A stretch of 64,000 nucleotides of DNA from Ophiura sarsii (Eukaryota > Echinodermata > Ophiuroidea > Amphilepidida > Ophiuridae): the NCBI GenBank assembly GCA_035610835.1, contig CM069452.1:33263150-33327149 (forward strand), given 5' to 3'. The position numbers and the translations under genes were made by a program. The notes beneath the pieces were generated by a model that worked only from the letters and a program-made list of their open reading frames with translations, searched no databases and was not told the DNA's origin. Each line of letters opens with the position of its first letter. The first letter of the stretch is position 1. Shown piece by piece: positions 10,879-21,001 of the stretch.

Positions 10879-11142
10879 AATATGGTGAATAACTTAACAG
10901 AAGAGGAGGCAAAGGATTTGCTGATGAGACTGATTAGGGATCAACCCGGGATCATACTGGAACTCTACGAAATCAATGCAGAAGAAGATGCCGCACCTCC
11001 ATCACCCCCAGTACAACAACCTGGACCTGCACCTCCAACACAGCCAGATTGGTGTAGATGTGGGAACTGTAGACAGATGACCCTAGGCATTGAGGAGGTT
11101 TGCTGCAGGCAGCGCCCAGAGGCTTGTCTTTCTAGGACACTG
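10879..11142 (+). pseudogene. P2X7-intracellular-domain-like exon (N-terminal part)
   Basis: After the acceptor AAATACAG the frame runs from MVNNLTEEEAKDLLMRLI through an acidic and Pro-rich linker to DWCRCGNCRQM (Trp at 11050) and EEVCCRQRPEACLSRTL. The C-x-C-x2-C plus CC spacing is the zinc-binding signature of the P2X7 cytoplasmic ballast domain, which also occurs in many non-receptor proteins of invertebrates and fishes, often near transposons. A possible donor is CTG|GTCAGT. No P2X transmembrane region is present here, so this is not a receptor gene. The C-terminal half is at 11760-12031. Confidence 0.65.
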
Positions 11143-11759
11143 GTCAGTAAGTTAGTTTGAGACACATTTATTTTTTTGGTTTACATTGCATTGATGATCT
11201 ATGCACTTTCTGTATTACAGAGGCATTATTCCACTGATGCAGTATTAACCCTATCCCCGGTCGAAGAGAATGGGAGATTATGGTGTGGATTTGGGAAGGG
11301 GAAAAACGAGGGATTTTGAACAAACAAACCACTGCGGACCCGTATTTGATTTGCGGACCATTCGTATGCTACATGCGTGCTCCTACCGACTGAGTTAACA
11401 CATAAAAGCTTGCCCCGGCAGCAATTTTGTGCCCACATATGTACCAACTCGGTCGATGGCATCATTCAAGTCATTCGAAAGTACTTTCATGGATATCAGC
11501 AACTTAATAGGAGTATTAATTTAAAGTTGTTATTATTTGAATACACTTTTTACATTTCCAGCAGTCTAGATGAATAGAGATAATACTCAGCCTTGTGAAA
11601 TACTTTTATGAGACAATAATGTTCTACGCATACTATTACTAATATCCTTTTTAGTAAATTTTTTTAATTCATATTTTAACTTAAAAACAATAAATAGTTT
11701 ATATCAATCACAGTAGTGAATTTTAAATTAGCAATTCATATTTTTATATCATGTTTATA

Positions 11760-12031
11760 TGCGAGCGTTATGCCTGGATAGGCACAAGCTTAACCTTAGC
11801 ATGCTGTACAGGGCTGATGTCCTGGCAATTCACACCATGGGCCAGGCAGATGTTAGACTGTGGAATCAGTCATTCCGATACTCTGCCTATCTGCAGCACA
11901 CACTATGGCAACATGGCCGTCTGGGGCGAGGGGTGAGATGGGTGATCCCAAGCTGCAGCATTTGGAAGATCAGAGACACTTTTCCGGATCCATCTGGACA
12001 ATATACCTCCATATTTGTTAAGGAAATGTGA
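11760..12031 (+). pseudogene. P2X7-intracellular-domain-like exon (C-terminal part)
   Basis: The frame from about 11760 reads [40 protein letters not shown], then [20 protein letters not shown] and [11 protein letters not shown] with a stop. The NRSxRxxAYxQxxLWxHGxLGxGxRxVIPSCxVxxIRxxFPxPxGxYxGF pattern is the conserved C-terminal half of the ballast domain. It would follow the exon at 10879 after an intron that holds a short interspersed repeat (about 11235-11345, recurring near 18070). Either one intron-containing gene or a decayed one. Confidence 0.65.
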
Positions 12032-12300
12032 GCGTTATGCCTGGATAGGCACGTGCTTAACCTTAGCATGCTGTACAGGGCCGATGTCCTTGCAATTCAC
12101 AACATGGGCCGGGCAGATGTTAGACTGCGGAATCAATCATTTCGATACTCTGCCTATCATGGGTCAGCGTTAGACATAAATGGAGAGACCTCCAAGCTGA
12201 TGCAAGGACATTTCATACCAATAAAGGTGCAACTGGTAAATATACCTCCATATTTGTTAAGAACTAACTACTCTTATTACACATAATCAACATAGTATAG
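12032..12300 (+). pseudogene. Partial duplicate of the P2X7-ballast-like exon
   Basis: The segment repeats GTGAGCGTTATGCCTGGATA and the following 130 bp of the preceding exon, then jumps (after TCTGCCTATC) to the alternative tail also seen at 10370-10500. No continuous frame survives. It is a recent rearranged tandem copy. Confidence 0.6.
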
Positions 12301-12304
12301 CCTC

Positions 12305-13253
12305 GGCGCCTTTCACACAACACTGACAGCTTTGGCTTGTATTGGGAAGAGGTTTGACGATGCGGGTTTATAAGATATTCTCATCGAGTCCGACGTCATT
12401 GCTCCAGGATCAGTTAGTGGTGTCTTAAATGGCCACCATTACAATCGCAGCATGAGATGCCATAAAGTCATGTCAGAAGCTCTTGACTACCTACGCTGGC
12501 AGAGTTTCCTTGAGACCCTCCCTGATGACAAAGCACAGGAATACCGCAACATTGTGAATAAACTACTATCTGCATTTACAAGGAAGACCTTCACAGAGAC
12601 CTCTGACGACCACGCCACCAAAAATATGCTCGAAAGCTACGATATATACGTCAAAAACAACAAGAGCAAGACATTCCAGTTTTGGCATTCCTACTTGGAA
12701 ATGGTAGAGAATGTGCTAATGCTCACGTGGGCTTCCAGAGAAGGAAACTGGCCTCTCCACCTCGCATCAGTGCGAGCAACTCTACCTTGGATGTTTGCAT
12801 ATGACAGGATCAACTGTTCCAGGTACCTTCCGGTTTATTGGTTAGAGATGACGTGCCTTGAAACTACACATCCATTTGTCCACCAAGAGTTTATGAAGGG
12901 GAATTTTGCAGTTCAGAGGCAGGACGGACGTTCATGGTTTCGCTTGGGTAGCCTGTGATATGACAATCGAGCAGACTGCCAACAGAGACTCCAAGACGAG
13001 AGGGGGTTTGAGAGGCTTCACTACTAACAAAGGGGCAACAAACCGTTGGATAAGATCCCAGCACGAAAGAACAGCGATTACCAGGCAATGCGAAATCATG
13101 GCTGGTAAAGACCTGAAGAATGCCACTCGTTCTGATCTGACGATAAGTCGAATAACAAGAGATCAAGAACATGTGGAGAATGTTATCAGCACGCTTCAAA
13201 ACATGACGATGGTTCATGTTATTGTTATTCAGGTTGTATTTTTTACAACATGA
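12305..13253 (+). pseudogene. Uncharacterised transposon-associated protein ('GGLTRG' type), broken
   Basis: The frame starts GAFHTTLTALACIGKRFDDA and continues IESDVIAPGSVSGVLNGHHY, RWQSFLETLP, FWHSYLEMVENVLMLTWASR, EGNWPLHLASVRATLPWMFA and ATHPFVHQEF. After a frameshift near 12915 it goes on with CDMTIEQTANRDSKTRGGLR and ends at 13251. One in-frame stop (TAA at about 12368, after DDAGL) and the frameshift break an otherwise almost complete unit. I recognise the order 'ALHxxxLPYF...ATHPxVYxxF...DLxIEQxxMRxxKxxGGLTRG' from uncharacterised proteins abundant in cnidarian, mollusc and echinoderm genomes; its biochemical role is unknown to me. Confidence 0.6.
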
Positions 13254-13430
13254 AGAAGAGATAGCTCACCTTGAAAATATTTAACATTCTTTTTGATTAG
13301 ATTTTTTTAAGGATCCCAGGATCACACATCCCATAAAATGTTGGATAAGCTTGCGGGTAAAGTCTTTTCGTATAAAACATAATTTCCACTTACACACACA
13401 ATGCTTTTTCTCTTCTTTTTCTTAACAGAT

Positions 13431-13962
13431 CAAGATATCATTCCTTCCAGCGGGACACACCCACAGGGATATTGGCCAATTCTTTTCGAGGATTGCAATA
13501 TATCTTCGGAAAAGAAATGTGCAAACCGTTGCAAAGTTGCTGAACTTCATCAAAGAGGTGTACAAAAAACTAATAACCACATCAGAAAGACTACTGAATC
13601 TGTTCAACATACGAGACTGGATGTTACCATTTGTTACTCCAATGAGACACCACACTCAACACCACGTATTCAGGATTACGTTGAATGGGAAAGGGAAACA
13701 CAGGCAGTACAATATTTTGTTCAATTATAATCTTTGGTGTTACAATTTTTTGCAGAGTGAAGTGCAGAATCAGGAATATGCAGAGCCACAGCCATTCCAC
13801 CTCTACCAGGCTGAAGTTCCATTTGATATGGCAAGTGACACGCAACCTACCTGCAGCAATGCTCGTCAGCAGTTGATCGTGCACTATCAGACACCCAGGG
13901 TCAAGAAACGGCCTCGTTACATGTTCTTCGGTCTGCACCGTGCACAGATGACGGAACTGTGA
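13431..13962 (+). CDS. Exon of a transposase-like 'GHTHEDID'-family protein
   Basis: After the acceptor TTTCTTAACAG one frame stays open to 13960. It begins IKISFLPAGHTHRDIGQFFS, continues IYLRKRNVQTVAKLL, LLNLFNIRDWMLPFVTPMRH and HTQHHVFRITL, and has a basic end. The FLPVGHTHEDIDQxFSRIS block is the hallmark of a large uncharacterised transposase-like family in animals; here the acidic positions after GHTH are R-D-I-G instead of E-D-I-D, so a putative active-site acid is changed. A later frame shift in the biological reading cannot be excluded beyond 13730. It lies just after the 'GGLTRG'-type remnant. Confidence 0.55.
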
Positions 13963-14072
13963 GTACCCTTACTTAAGTTTAACCCTCTTCACTTTACTTG
14001 TTATTTCAAATTTAATCGTTCAACTTTCAAACAATATGTCCATGTACCTGTACCGGTAGGCCTTATTTGTAC

Positions 14073-14259
14073 TAAGCCTAAAAAAGGGTTTGTTTGCCTA
14101 AACCTAAACATGAGTTGAAAAAAGTGGGTCGGTCAACATAATTTAACATTATTTCAAAAAAATAAAATCTCACAAAAAAAGAAGGGAAAAAAAGGCATGG
14201 ATTTTTGAGATTTTATGGGTCGGTCTTGTTTTGGTAAACAAACCCCTTTTCAGGCCTTA
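14073..14259. mobile_element. Short inverted-repeat element (TTAGGCC type)
   Basis: TAAGCCTAAAAAAGGGTTTG at the left pairs with CAAACCCCTTTTCAGGCCTTA at the right. The interior carries GGGTCGGTC twice. The same end word and GGGTCGG tracts occur at 40919-41294 and, less clearly, 35400-35712. Confidence 0.6.
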
Positions 14260-14646
14260 TCAACCAGTCCCTTTCAAGTCATTGAAATGTAGGGGGCTAA
14301 AATCGTCTAACCAACATGAAGTTAACAGCAATTTCACTGGGTTCATTTCTCGAGGGTGAAAATCCAAAATGATGGCCAAACCGTGTGCTCGCGCAGTGTT
14401 TCGGGCAGTCAGTGTTTCGGGCAGTAATGACATTTTGTCACTCTTTTGAAAACATTTGTATGGTGAAAATCAAAAGTGAAGGGTATTTCACATCAGTATA
14501 GGGTGATTGAAAACACTGTTACACAAAATAAAAGCCTCACCATTTTCCTGAGTGATGCTGCTGACAGATGCTGGCAATACAAGTTTTGCATCGAAACAAC
14601 CATGTGTTAATTTGAATTGAAAATAAAACCTGCTCTCCCTCTTCAC

Positions 14647-14911
14647 CAGGCTAGGAAATAAGTGGGCGACAGGCGCCATTCAGCGCCCGTCAGACGGCAA
14701 AAGGTGCCCGTTTTGGCAAAAAATGAAGAGTACGGGCGCCTATAATTTCAACATTTTGGCGCCCATTGTCAGACCTGGTTTGAGAGAACTGAGACCAATT
14801 TCTTCTTTTTTTCGTTCGTAAAAAAATTAAGTTTTTGTTGTGTTGTGCTGACCGCGAATGACTATACTATATACTGGGCCCCTGGTCCTGTGGTCCTTAT
14901 TTCCTAGCCTG
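14647..14911. mobile_element. hAT-type MITE with 8-bp target duplication
   Basis: CAGGCTAGGAAATAAG begins the element and CTTATTTCCTAGCCTG ends it: a perfect 16-bp inverted repeat with the CAG...CTG ends usual for hAT. CTCTTCAC flanks it directly on both sides (14639-14646 and 14912-14919), an exact 8-bp duplication. The 265-bp interior is non-coding, with several GGCGCC(C) words. Confidence 0.9.
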
Positions 14912-15213
14912 CTCTTCACTTTGAGATGGCCGCTGTTATGAGGATGCTAAGAGAATCTAAATTAATTATATGTGGCCTATTAAACCCTTTAAAAAAGATT
15001 GACAACACATTCGTCATGTCTTTATCCAATTATGGTTACCCAAGGTTGAGCCCCATATATTTATTTGTAATCCTACAGTGTAGTAACCCACAATGGAATT
15101 ACTCATTTTCAATGGTACATACATGTATTGTATGTAGACCAACAATTCACAAATAAACACAGGTCCTTTACATCATGTACATAGCCCGTGGCTATGTGTG
15201 TACAATGAGGGGT

Positions 15214-15238
15214 GGGGGGGGGGGGGGGGGGGGGGGGG
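15214..15238. repeat. Poly-G run (25)
   Basis: Uninterrupted G run, the longest mononucleotide G/C tract in the window. Confidence 0.95.
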
Positions 15239-15435
15239 CTTCATGGAGGTATGTTTGAGGTCTTCAGGATAGGGTTAGAAATGGCAAAGACAACCAAACC
15301 TGTTTGTTTTTTTCCAAAAAGATTCAGGAGTTTTCCAAAAACTTTTGAAATATTAATCTCACCAACAACCATGCATGGAACTTTGGTCAGTTCACGCATT
15401 GTGAGCATGGTCAGTTGCCGGAGGAGGAGACCATC

Positions 15436-15929
15436 AAATGAATTGAACCAGAATCTCCAGCACATAAAGCCCTAAACATCATTCTTGAGGACAAGCTGCT
15501 GAAGCATGCTGTACAGAAGACGAACCTGTTCTGCCACACCGGAAAGTTAGAAAACTTTAATGGTTTTTTGACCAGATATGCTCCTAAGAGGATCCCCTTC
15601 AGCTATGAAGGGATGGTCGCAAGGGCCGAGCTGGCAGCGTTGGACCACAATGCCAACGTTGGAAGACAGCAAGCGACTGTTAAAGTGGCCAGCAAATCAT
15701 CCGGTGCGGTTGGGAAGAAGCGATTCAAAGTTGCCTATTCGAAAGCCACAAAGAAATGGACAGCCAAACCAATCTATGTGGCAAAGAAGTGCCTTAGACC
15801 TCATGGTCGATTTAGTCCGGAGGAAGACTAATCAGCAGAAATGGCTTAGCGGTTTTGTCCACCCACAACTGCGTAAAAACATAGCCCCGGAAAGTATTGT
15901 CAAACCAACTATAAGAAGAGGCAATTGAA
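15436..15929 (+). pseudogene. C-terminal domain of an uncharacterised transposase-like protein
   Basis: The frame (stop at 15829) reads ESPAHKALNIILEDKLLKHA, FCHTGKLENFNGFLTRYAPK, RIPFSYEGMVARAELAALDH and NANVGRQQAT, then a Lys-rich end. The F-x-HTxxLExFxxxxxKYxPKRxxFxYxGMxARxxLAxLDHNxN pattern is shared by many uncharacterised metazoan proteins of transposon type. The tail continues in another frame (KWLSGFVHPQLRKNIAPESI, to 15926), so at least one frameshift is present near the end. N-terminal parts of this family (THAP or zinc finger, DDE core) are not adjacent. Confidence 0.55.
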
Positions 15930-16096
15930 GCATATGCATCTCCATTCGGCAATTAATGCGACTTCACAATGTACAGCGATGCACTGTATCGCTCGCATAT
16001 CTCATACATGTAGTTGATCAGACTTTGTACCCGCGTGATCAGAGAAGAATGTTGAGTCTGGCACAGAAATGCTGACTATGAAAATTAGAATATGCA

Positions 16097-16139
16097 CTGA
16101 TGTCAACCCAACTTGAGACTCAAGTTGGGTTGACATCAG
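16097..16139. repeat. Almost loopless 43-bp perfect palindrome
   Basis: CTGATGTCAACCCAACTTGA(G) at 16097-16117 pairs with its exact complement at 16119-16139 around a single A. Imperfect pairing extends outwards (GAATAT.../...ATATTC and further), suggesting a small foldback element of about 150 bp. Confidence 0.9.
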
Positions 16140-16221
16140 AATATATTCTGAACATAATTGCAGCATTCTTCTGACTCAGCATTTTTCTTTGATGAATGAC
16201 GATGGTGTACACGGCGTATTA

Positions 16222-17150
16222 GTAGAGTCATTTTCTTGGGTTTCGTGACCAATTTCTTGATACCAAAGTTTCTTAGTGAATTTGTCAACTAGAACCATTT
16301 TAAGAAAAAATGAGCTGCCATACACCTCTCAAAAGTGACGGGAAAGTTCTTTTATAGCGCAAATTCCAAAATGGCCGCCATACAGGGGCCAAAAAACTCA
16401 AATGACTTTAATTAAGCTGAAAAGCACACCAAATTGTTCGGCTGATCACAAGGATTCCGAAAAAGTATAGTTTGCCCTACTTCTGATGTTTGGTTAACGA
16501 GTTATCGGGTAAAATGTAAAAAGGTCGTTGACCTTTGCATATGGGGTCAAAATTTAAACTTGCTCCGATTTTGAAAAACAATATCTCATATTGTTCGTAT
16601 GATCACAAGGATTCCAGAAATAGGGGTTTATTTTACCACCGAAAATATTTTGTGTAGGTCAAAAGGTCAAGGTACATTGCCCCACATAGAATCTGACCTT
16701 TTGACCCCTTTATAAGGTACAACAGACACTCTAGGTGGTAAAAGCTATCATTTCTGGAATCCTTGCAATCAGACGAACAATTTGAGATATTGTTTTTCAA
16801 AATCGGAGCAAGTTTAAATTTTGACCCCATATGCAAAGGTCAACGACCTTTTTACGTTTTACCCGATAACTCGTTAACCAAACATCGGAAGTAGGGCAAA
16901 CTATACTTTTTCGGAATCCTTGTGATCAGCCGAACAATTTGGTGTGCTGCTTTTCAGCTTAATTAAAGTAATTTGAGTTTTTTGGCCCCTGTATGGCGGC
17001 CATTTTGGAATTTGCGCTATAAAAGAACTTTCCCGTCACTTTTGAGGTGTATGGCAGCTCATTTTTTCTTAAAATGGTTCTAGTTGACAAATTCACTAAG
17101 AAACTTTGGTATCAAGAAATTGGTCACGAAACCCAAGAAAATGACTCTAC
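16222..17150. mobile_element. 929-bp foldback element, TA target duplication
   Basis: From GTAGAGTCATTTTCTTGGGT at the left end to ACCCAAGAAAATGACTCTAC at the right, the two halves are near-perfect inverted copies: arms of about 420 bp, only a few mismatches, centre around 16640-16735. TA flanks both ends (16220-16221, 17151-17152). The centre has its own imperfect repeat of GGTCAAAAGGTCA/TGACCTTTTGACC. No coding sequence. It separates two transposase-like fragments and may have inserted between parts of one element. Confidence 0.9.
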
Positions 17151-17291
17151 TATATAGGCCAGTTATCAAGACATACTTTTTTTTGAAAAAATCAGTTCCT
17201 AAGACCCTATTTTTCATCATAAAATCCACTCCGTTCAGTTCTGTAGCCCCCTTTTTGAGATCCTGGGCGGCACACCCCTACCCAAAAAAAG

Positions 17292-18050
17292 TTGAGTAAG
17301 AAGGCACAACATGGAACTGTTAAACACTGTCTGAGTAAACTCCAGAAGCAACTTCCATTCTTCCTCATGCACACATACATCAAGCGCAAACAAAGTGATC
17401 ATTTCGAGTCCGAGAAAGGAAGTGCCAACGGTCAGCATGCCGTTGTCCAAGTAGACTATGCCGAGAACTTTGCCATCATACAACAGGACGAAATTCAAAG
17501 TGCCCATTGGAGTCACGAGCAAGTCACAATGTTCACCGGGTGTGCCTATGTCGGTGAGGGCAAAGTACTGTCATATGCAATTGTGAGTGACGACTTGGTC
17601 CATGGAAGGTATGCCGTGGCCACTTTCCTGGATGCCATCATCAGAGATGTGAAACAAATCCGTCCTGAACTGGAAAAAAATGTAATTATTCTCTGACGGA
17701 GCAGCCAGTCAATTTAAACAAAAGTATCTGTTTGAGAACATAAACCTACTACAAAGAGATCTACAAACTGCAGAATGTGACTTGGAACCTTTTTGCTACC
17801 AGTCCTGGTAAAGGAAGTGTAGATGAAATTGGCGGCAAAGCCAAGCGAGTGGCGTTTTCAGCCTGCAGAAGAGGTGCATTTGTGAATGATGCACAATCAT
17901 TTGCCACAGAAGCAATCAAGCAGTGGCCTACCTACCTCAGGGTGAAGTCTTTGAAAGACTACTTAATCAGCCACATCGAGAAACAACTCGACTTGAACAA
18001 CTTATGGCAGCATGATGATTTCAACAAAGAATTCTGGATTAAGATTGGGG
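17292..18050 (+). pseudogene. RNase-H/DDE-like core of an unnamed transposase family, frameshifted
   Basis: The first frame (to 17694) has QLPFFLMHTYIKRKQSDHF, AVVQVDYAENFAIIQQDEIQ and SAHWSHEQVTMFTGCAYVGE, then ends at VIIL. Shifting frame gives SDGAASQFKQKYLFENINLL; a second shift near 17770 gives NVTWNLFATSPGKGSVDEIG followed by GKAKR. The set VDYAENY...IQSAHW, SDGxxxQFK, NFFATxxGKGxVDGIGGxxKR is highly conserved in uncharacterised transposon proteins of animals. The Asp of VDYAEN, the Asp of SDG and the acid in VDxIGG are candidate catalytic residues (inference). Here VDGIGG is VDEIGG. The last frame runs into a possible donor (GGG|GTATGT) at 18048. Confidence 0.65.
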
Positions 18051-18420
18051 TATGTATATGCTTTGAATTCACCCTAACCCGGCGTATCGGGGTAGGGGGA
18101 AAATTGAGGGATTTTGAGCAAACAAACCATCGCCATACATTTTCAAACCAAATTTGAAATTTCATTGAATATTTTGGATTTTAACAAATAACAAGTTTTT
18201 GAAAATTTCAACAACAAAAAAAATCACCAAGCAATTCAGATTTGTTATGAAAAAAGCAACAACAAAAAAGTGGCAAACTGACCGACACTACCTGACAGGT
18301 ATGTTTGCTCGTACAACATGGGTTTTTCTTGTCTAATATACAATCATATGGAATATTGTGCAATGTTGTCCTATTTCAGAATATTGTGAAACTATTTTTT
18401 TTCTTTTTTCTTTTCTTCAG

Positions 18421-18596
18421 GTGGACAAAGGTGGCACATCTACAAAATTGGCTTTCCAGCTGGTAAACCAGGAATACCCAATTCAGCATCATCAATGAAC
18501 ATTATTAGCATGTTTGAAGCCATCAACTGTTATGCCAACATGAATGAAGTTTTCAGCAATTTCAAAGAACAAGTTATCCAAACCAAGACAATATGA
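18421..18596 (+). pseudogene. Exon fragment of a 'DKGG-STKL' transposon protein
   Basis: After TTTTCTTCAG the frame reads VDKGGTSTKLAFQLVNQEYP and stops at 18507; a shift gives NSASSMNIISMFEAINCYAN and MNEVFSNFKEQVIQTKTI. DKGGxSTKLxxQxxNxxxPNSxxNxxxxxMFEAxDxYxNL is the first block of a large uncharacterised transposon-protein family whose later blocks occur at 24571-25973 on the same strand. Confidence 0.55.
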
Positions 18597-19080
18597 ATCA
18601 AAGGGAAGATTCACCTCCTAAGAGGTTTTTTTTATTTTGGGGACACTGAATTCCTTTGTAAGACGTTTGGACATGGGCTCATGGCTTGGAATCCCACATT
18701 GGCTATATATAGTAGAGGTATAAAACATAACGTGAACTGGTTGTCTTTATTTTGCTTTCTATACTTTTAAACATGTTTTAAACATGTTTTTAAAAATAAT
18801 TTTGTCATGTGACCAATTAGGTGACACATGACAATTGTTGCATCGTTTGGATGACTGGATTTCTAATTGCATTTATTATCAATTTGTAGAGACATGGCTC
18901 TTGAAGGAACACTTGGATGGCTATATCTGTAATTGCAGACCTTTGTGTGGAATTTGTTAACCCTAATTATACTCTTGTGCTCCCTTTAGTACAAAATACC
19001 TTTTACCAGTAAGCAATCATCTTGTGATGCTATGGACTGGTAGTTAATATTTGTCATGCTTTGCTTGTTCCTTTACAGAA

Positions 19081-19136
19081 CCAATCAGAATCAAAGTGGA
19101 AGACGTAGCGGGTTCATCTACCCAAAGTACCCAAAG
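19081..19136 (+). other. Possible mini-exon (Lys/Ser-rich)
   Basis: TTCCTTTACAG|AACCAATCAGAATCAAAGTG...CCCAAAG|TAAGAA-like ends bracket about 55 bp. With the duplicated mini-exons at 20270 and 20930 it suggests a spliced basic linker. No family can be named. Confidence 0.25.
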
Positions 19137-19482
19137 TAAGAATACAAACACCTGCCTTCCGTTATACCAGTCTTTCTGTAAGCTTTATACAGCTGTTAAT
19201 TAATTATGATCCAAAGTTTAAAACTCCACTATCCATGAGCAGAGCTTGATACTGTAGTCAGTTATCCCACATGTTCTATAGGAACATTGAAATAAAACTT
19301 TCAGGAGAAAAGAAACTGATGCAATGTAAAGATCGACATTACTAGGAATTCTACACTGGCAAGTTGCAGGGCCTTAGCCAGCATTTGAAAGCTGTGTGTC
19401 CAATGTGGGACTGAAATAAATGAGAACGTGCAGCGCGTCCCTGTCGCGTGTAAACTACATCCTTACTTTGTATTTGTATCTA

Positions 19483-20204
19483 AACTGCTCACAAAAAGTT
19501 AGGAAACTTTTTTTAATCAAATATATTTTTATTATTCATTACCCTCTTTGTATATGTTATATATCAATGGAAAGCTGAAGTATTTCTCTTTAAAATTATA
19601 CCACATTTGCAATGATTACATGTTAATGAACTTGGCCACATGAATGAGAATGAGGCGAGGTGACAAATCAAATGTGCCAAAATTACCGTTATCTGTGCTA
19701 AACAGTCAATAGGTAATGATCAATAATCAAACCGGTCATGCTTGAGAACTATGGTTTACACAAAGATTTGCACCAGTGAGCACAACACACACACCCCAAC
19801 CCTCATCTCTTTAGAAAACCATTGTTTTGGTATTTGCAAGACTGGGTTAACAGATGGAAGGTCATGAAGGTAAGTGATGAAAGGTTTAGGCCTGCAACTT
19901 GTACATTTTTCTCAATAAAGTGGATTTAGATCAGTAAAAGTTGTCTTGCTTGTTTTCATAACAGTGTCAATTTATTTGTTCACACAGTAACACAAAATTG
20001 CTCATTTTGGCACATTTGATTTGTGACTTTGTCTCATTCTCATTAATGTGGCCAAGTCCAGCAACATGCCATCATTGCACATTTGGTATCATTTTAAAGA
20101 AAAAAACTTCAGCTTTCCATTGATATGCAACATAATACAAGAGGGTAATAAATGATAACAATATACTTGATTAAAAAAAGTTTCCTAACTTTTTGTGAGC
20201 AGTT
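19483..20204. mobile_element. MITE with about 100-bp inverted repeats, TA target
   Basis: AACTGCTCACAAAAAGTTAG at the left and CTAACTTTTTGTGAGCAGTT at the right are exact inverted ends; pairing continues about 100 bp inwards to CTTTCCATTGATAT. TA flanks both sides (19481-19482, 20205-20206). The duplicate copy B holds the uninterrupted site with one TA (20864-20865), which proves the insertion and its target. Confidence 0.95.
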
Positions 20205-20269
20205 TATATTCAGGCTTCTGATGCTGTGAACTGGTTGTGAATATCATTATTTTGTATTCCTTTTTACAG

Positions 20270-20317
20270 GTTCAACCCCAATCAAGAAGAAAGCCAATGC
20301 CAAAACAACTCCCCAAA
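20270..20317 (+). other. Duplicated mini-exon, copy A
   Basis: TTTTTACAG|GTTCAACCCCAATCAAGAAG...CCCCAAA|GTAAGT. A 48-bp segment with strong acceptor and donor, encoding a Lys-rich stretch (GSTPIKKKANAKTTPQ in one frame). It is identical in copy B at 20930-20977. Confidence 0.4.
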
Positions 20318-20929
20318 GTAAGTATACAATCACATACCTTTCACTCTCCCATGGCTTGGAATCCCACATTGCCTATATATAGTAGACGTATAGAACATGA
20401 TGGGAACGGGTTGTCTTTATTTTGCTTTATTTACTTTCAAACATGTTTTAAACATGTTTTAAAAATAATTTTGTCATGTGACCAATTGAGTGACACATGA
20501 CAATTGTTGCATCGTTTGGATGACTGGATTTCTAATTGCATTTATTATCAATTTGTAGAGACATGGCTCTTGAAGGAACACTTGGATGGCTATATCTGTA
20601 ATTTCAGACCTTTGTGTGGAATGTGTTAATCCTAATTATACTCTTGTGCTCCTTTTAGTACAAAATACCTTTTACCAGTAATCAATCATCTTGTGACGCT
20701 ATGCAATGTAAAGATCGACATTACTAGAAATTCTACACTGGCGAGTTGCAGGGCCTTAGCCAGCATTTGAAAGCTCTATGTCCAACGTGGGACCGAAATA
20801 AAGTAGAACGAGCAGCGCGTCCACAGTCTCGTGTAAACTACATCCTTACATTGTATCTGTATCTATATTCAAGGTTCTGATGCTGTGAACTGGTTGTGAA
20901 TATCATTATTTTTGTATTCCTTTTTACAG

Positions 20930-20977
20930 GTTCAACCCCAATCAAGAAGAAAGCCAATGCCAAAACAACTCCCCAAA
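20930..20977 (+). other. Duplicated mini-exon, copy B
   Basis: Same 48-bp splice-bounded segment as at 20270, with the same flanks, within copy B of the segmental duplication. Just after it (from 21002) the sequence departs from copy A and enters the SGNH-hydrolase-like fragment. Confidence 0.4.
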
Positions 20978-21001
20978 GTAAGTATACAATCACATACCTT
21001 C

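Larger units (their letters stand above)
18679..21001 (+). repeat. Tandem segmental duplication (two unequal copies)
   Basis: Copy A runs from 18679 (CATGGCTTGGAATCCCACAT) to about 20342; copy B from 20351 to 21001. They agree over the start, the ACATGTTTTAAACATGTTTT stretch, the TAAAGATCGACATTACTAG block and a terminal mini-exon. Copy B lacks about 290 bp (19031-19318 of A) and the MITE at 19483-20204. The copies differ by a few per cent by eye. Confidence 0.85.

Noticed and set aside
11235..18170. Repeat pair near 11260 and 18070 (GAGGGATTTTGAACAAACAA)
   Set aside because: Only about 60 bp are similar, with unclear ends; not enough to call an element.
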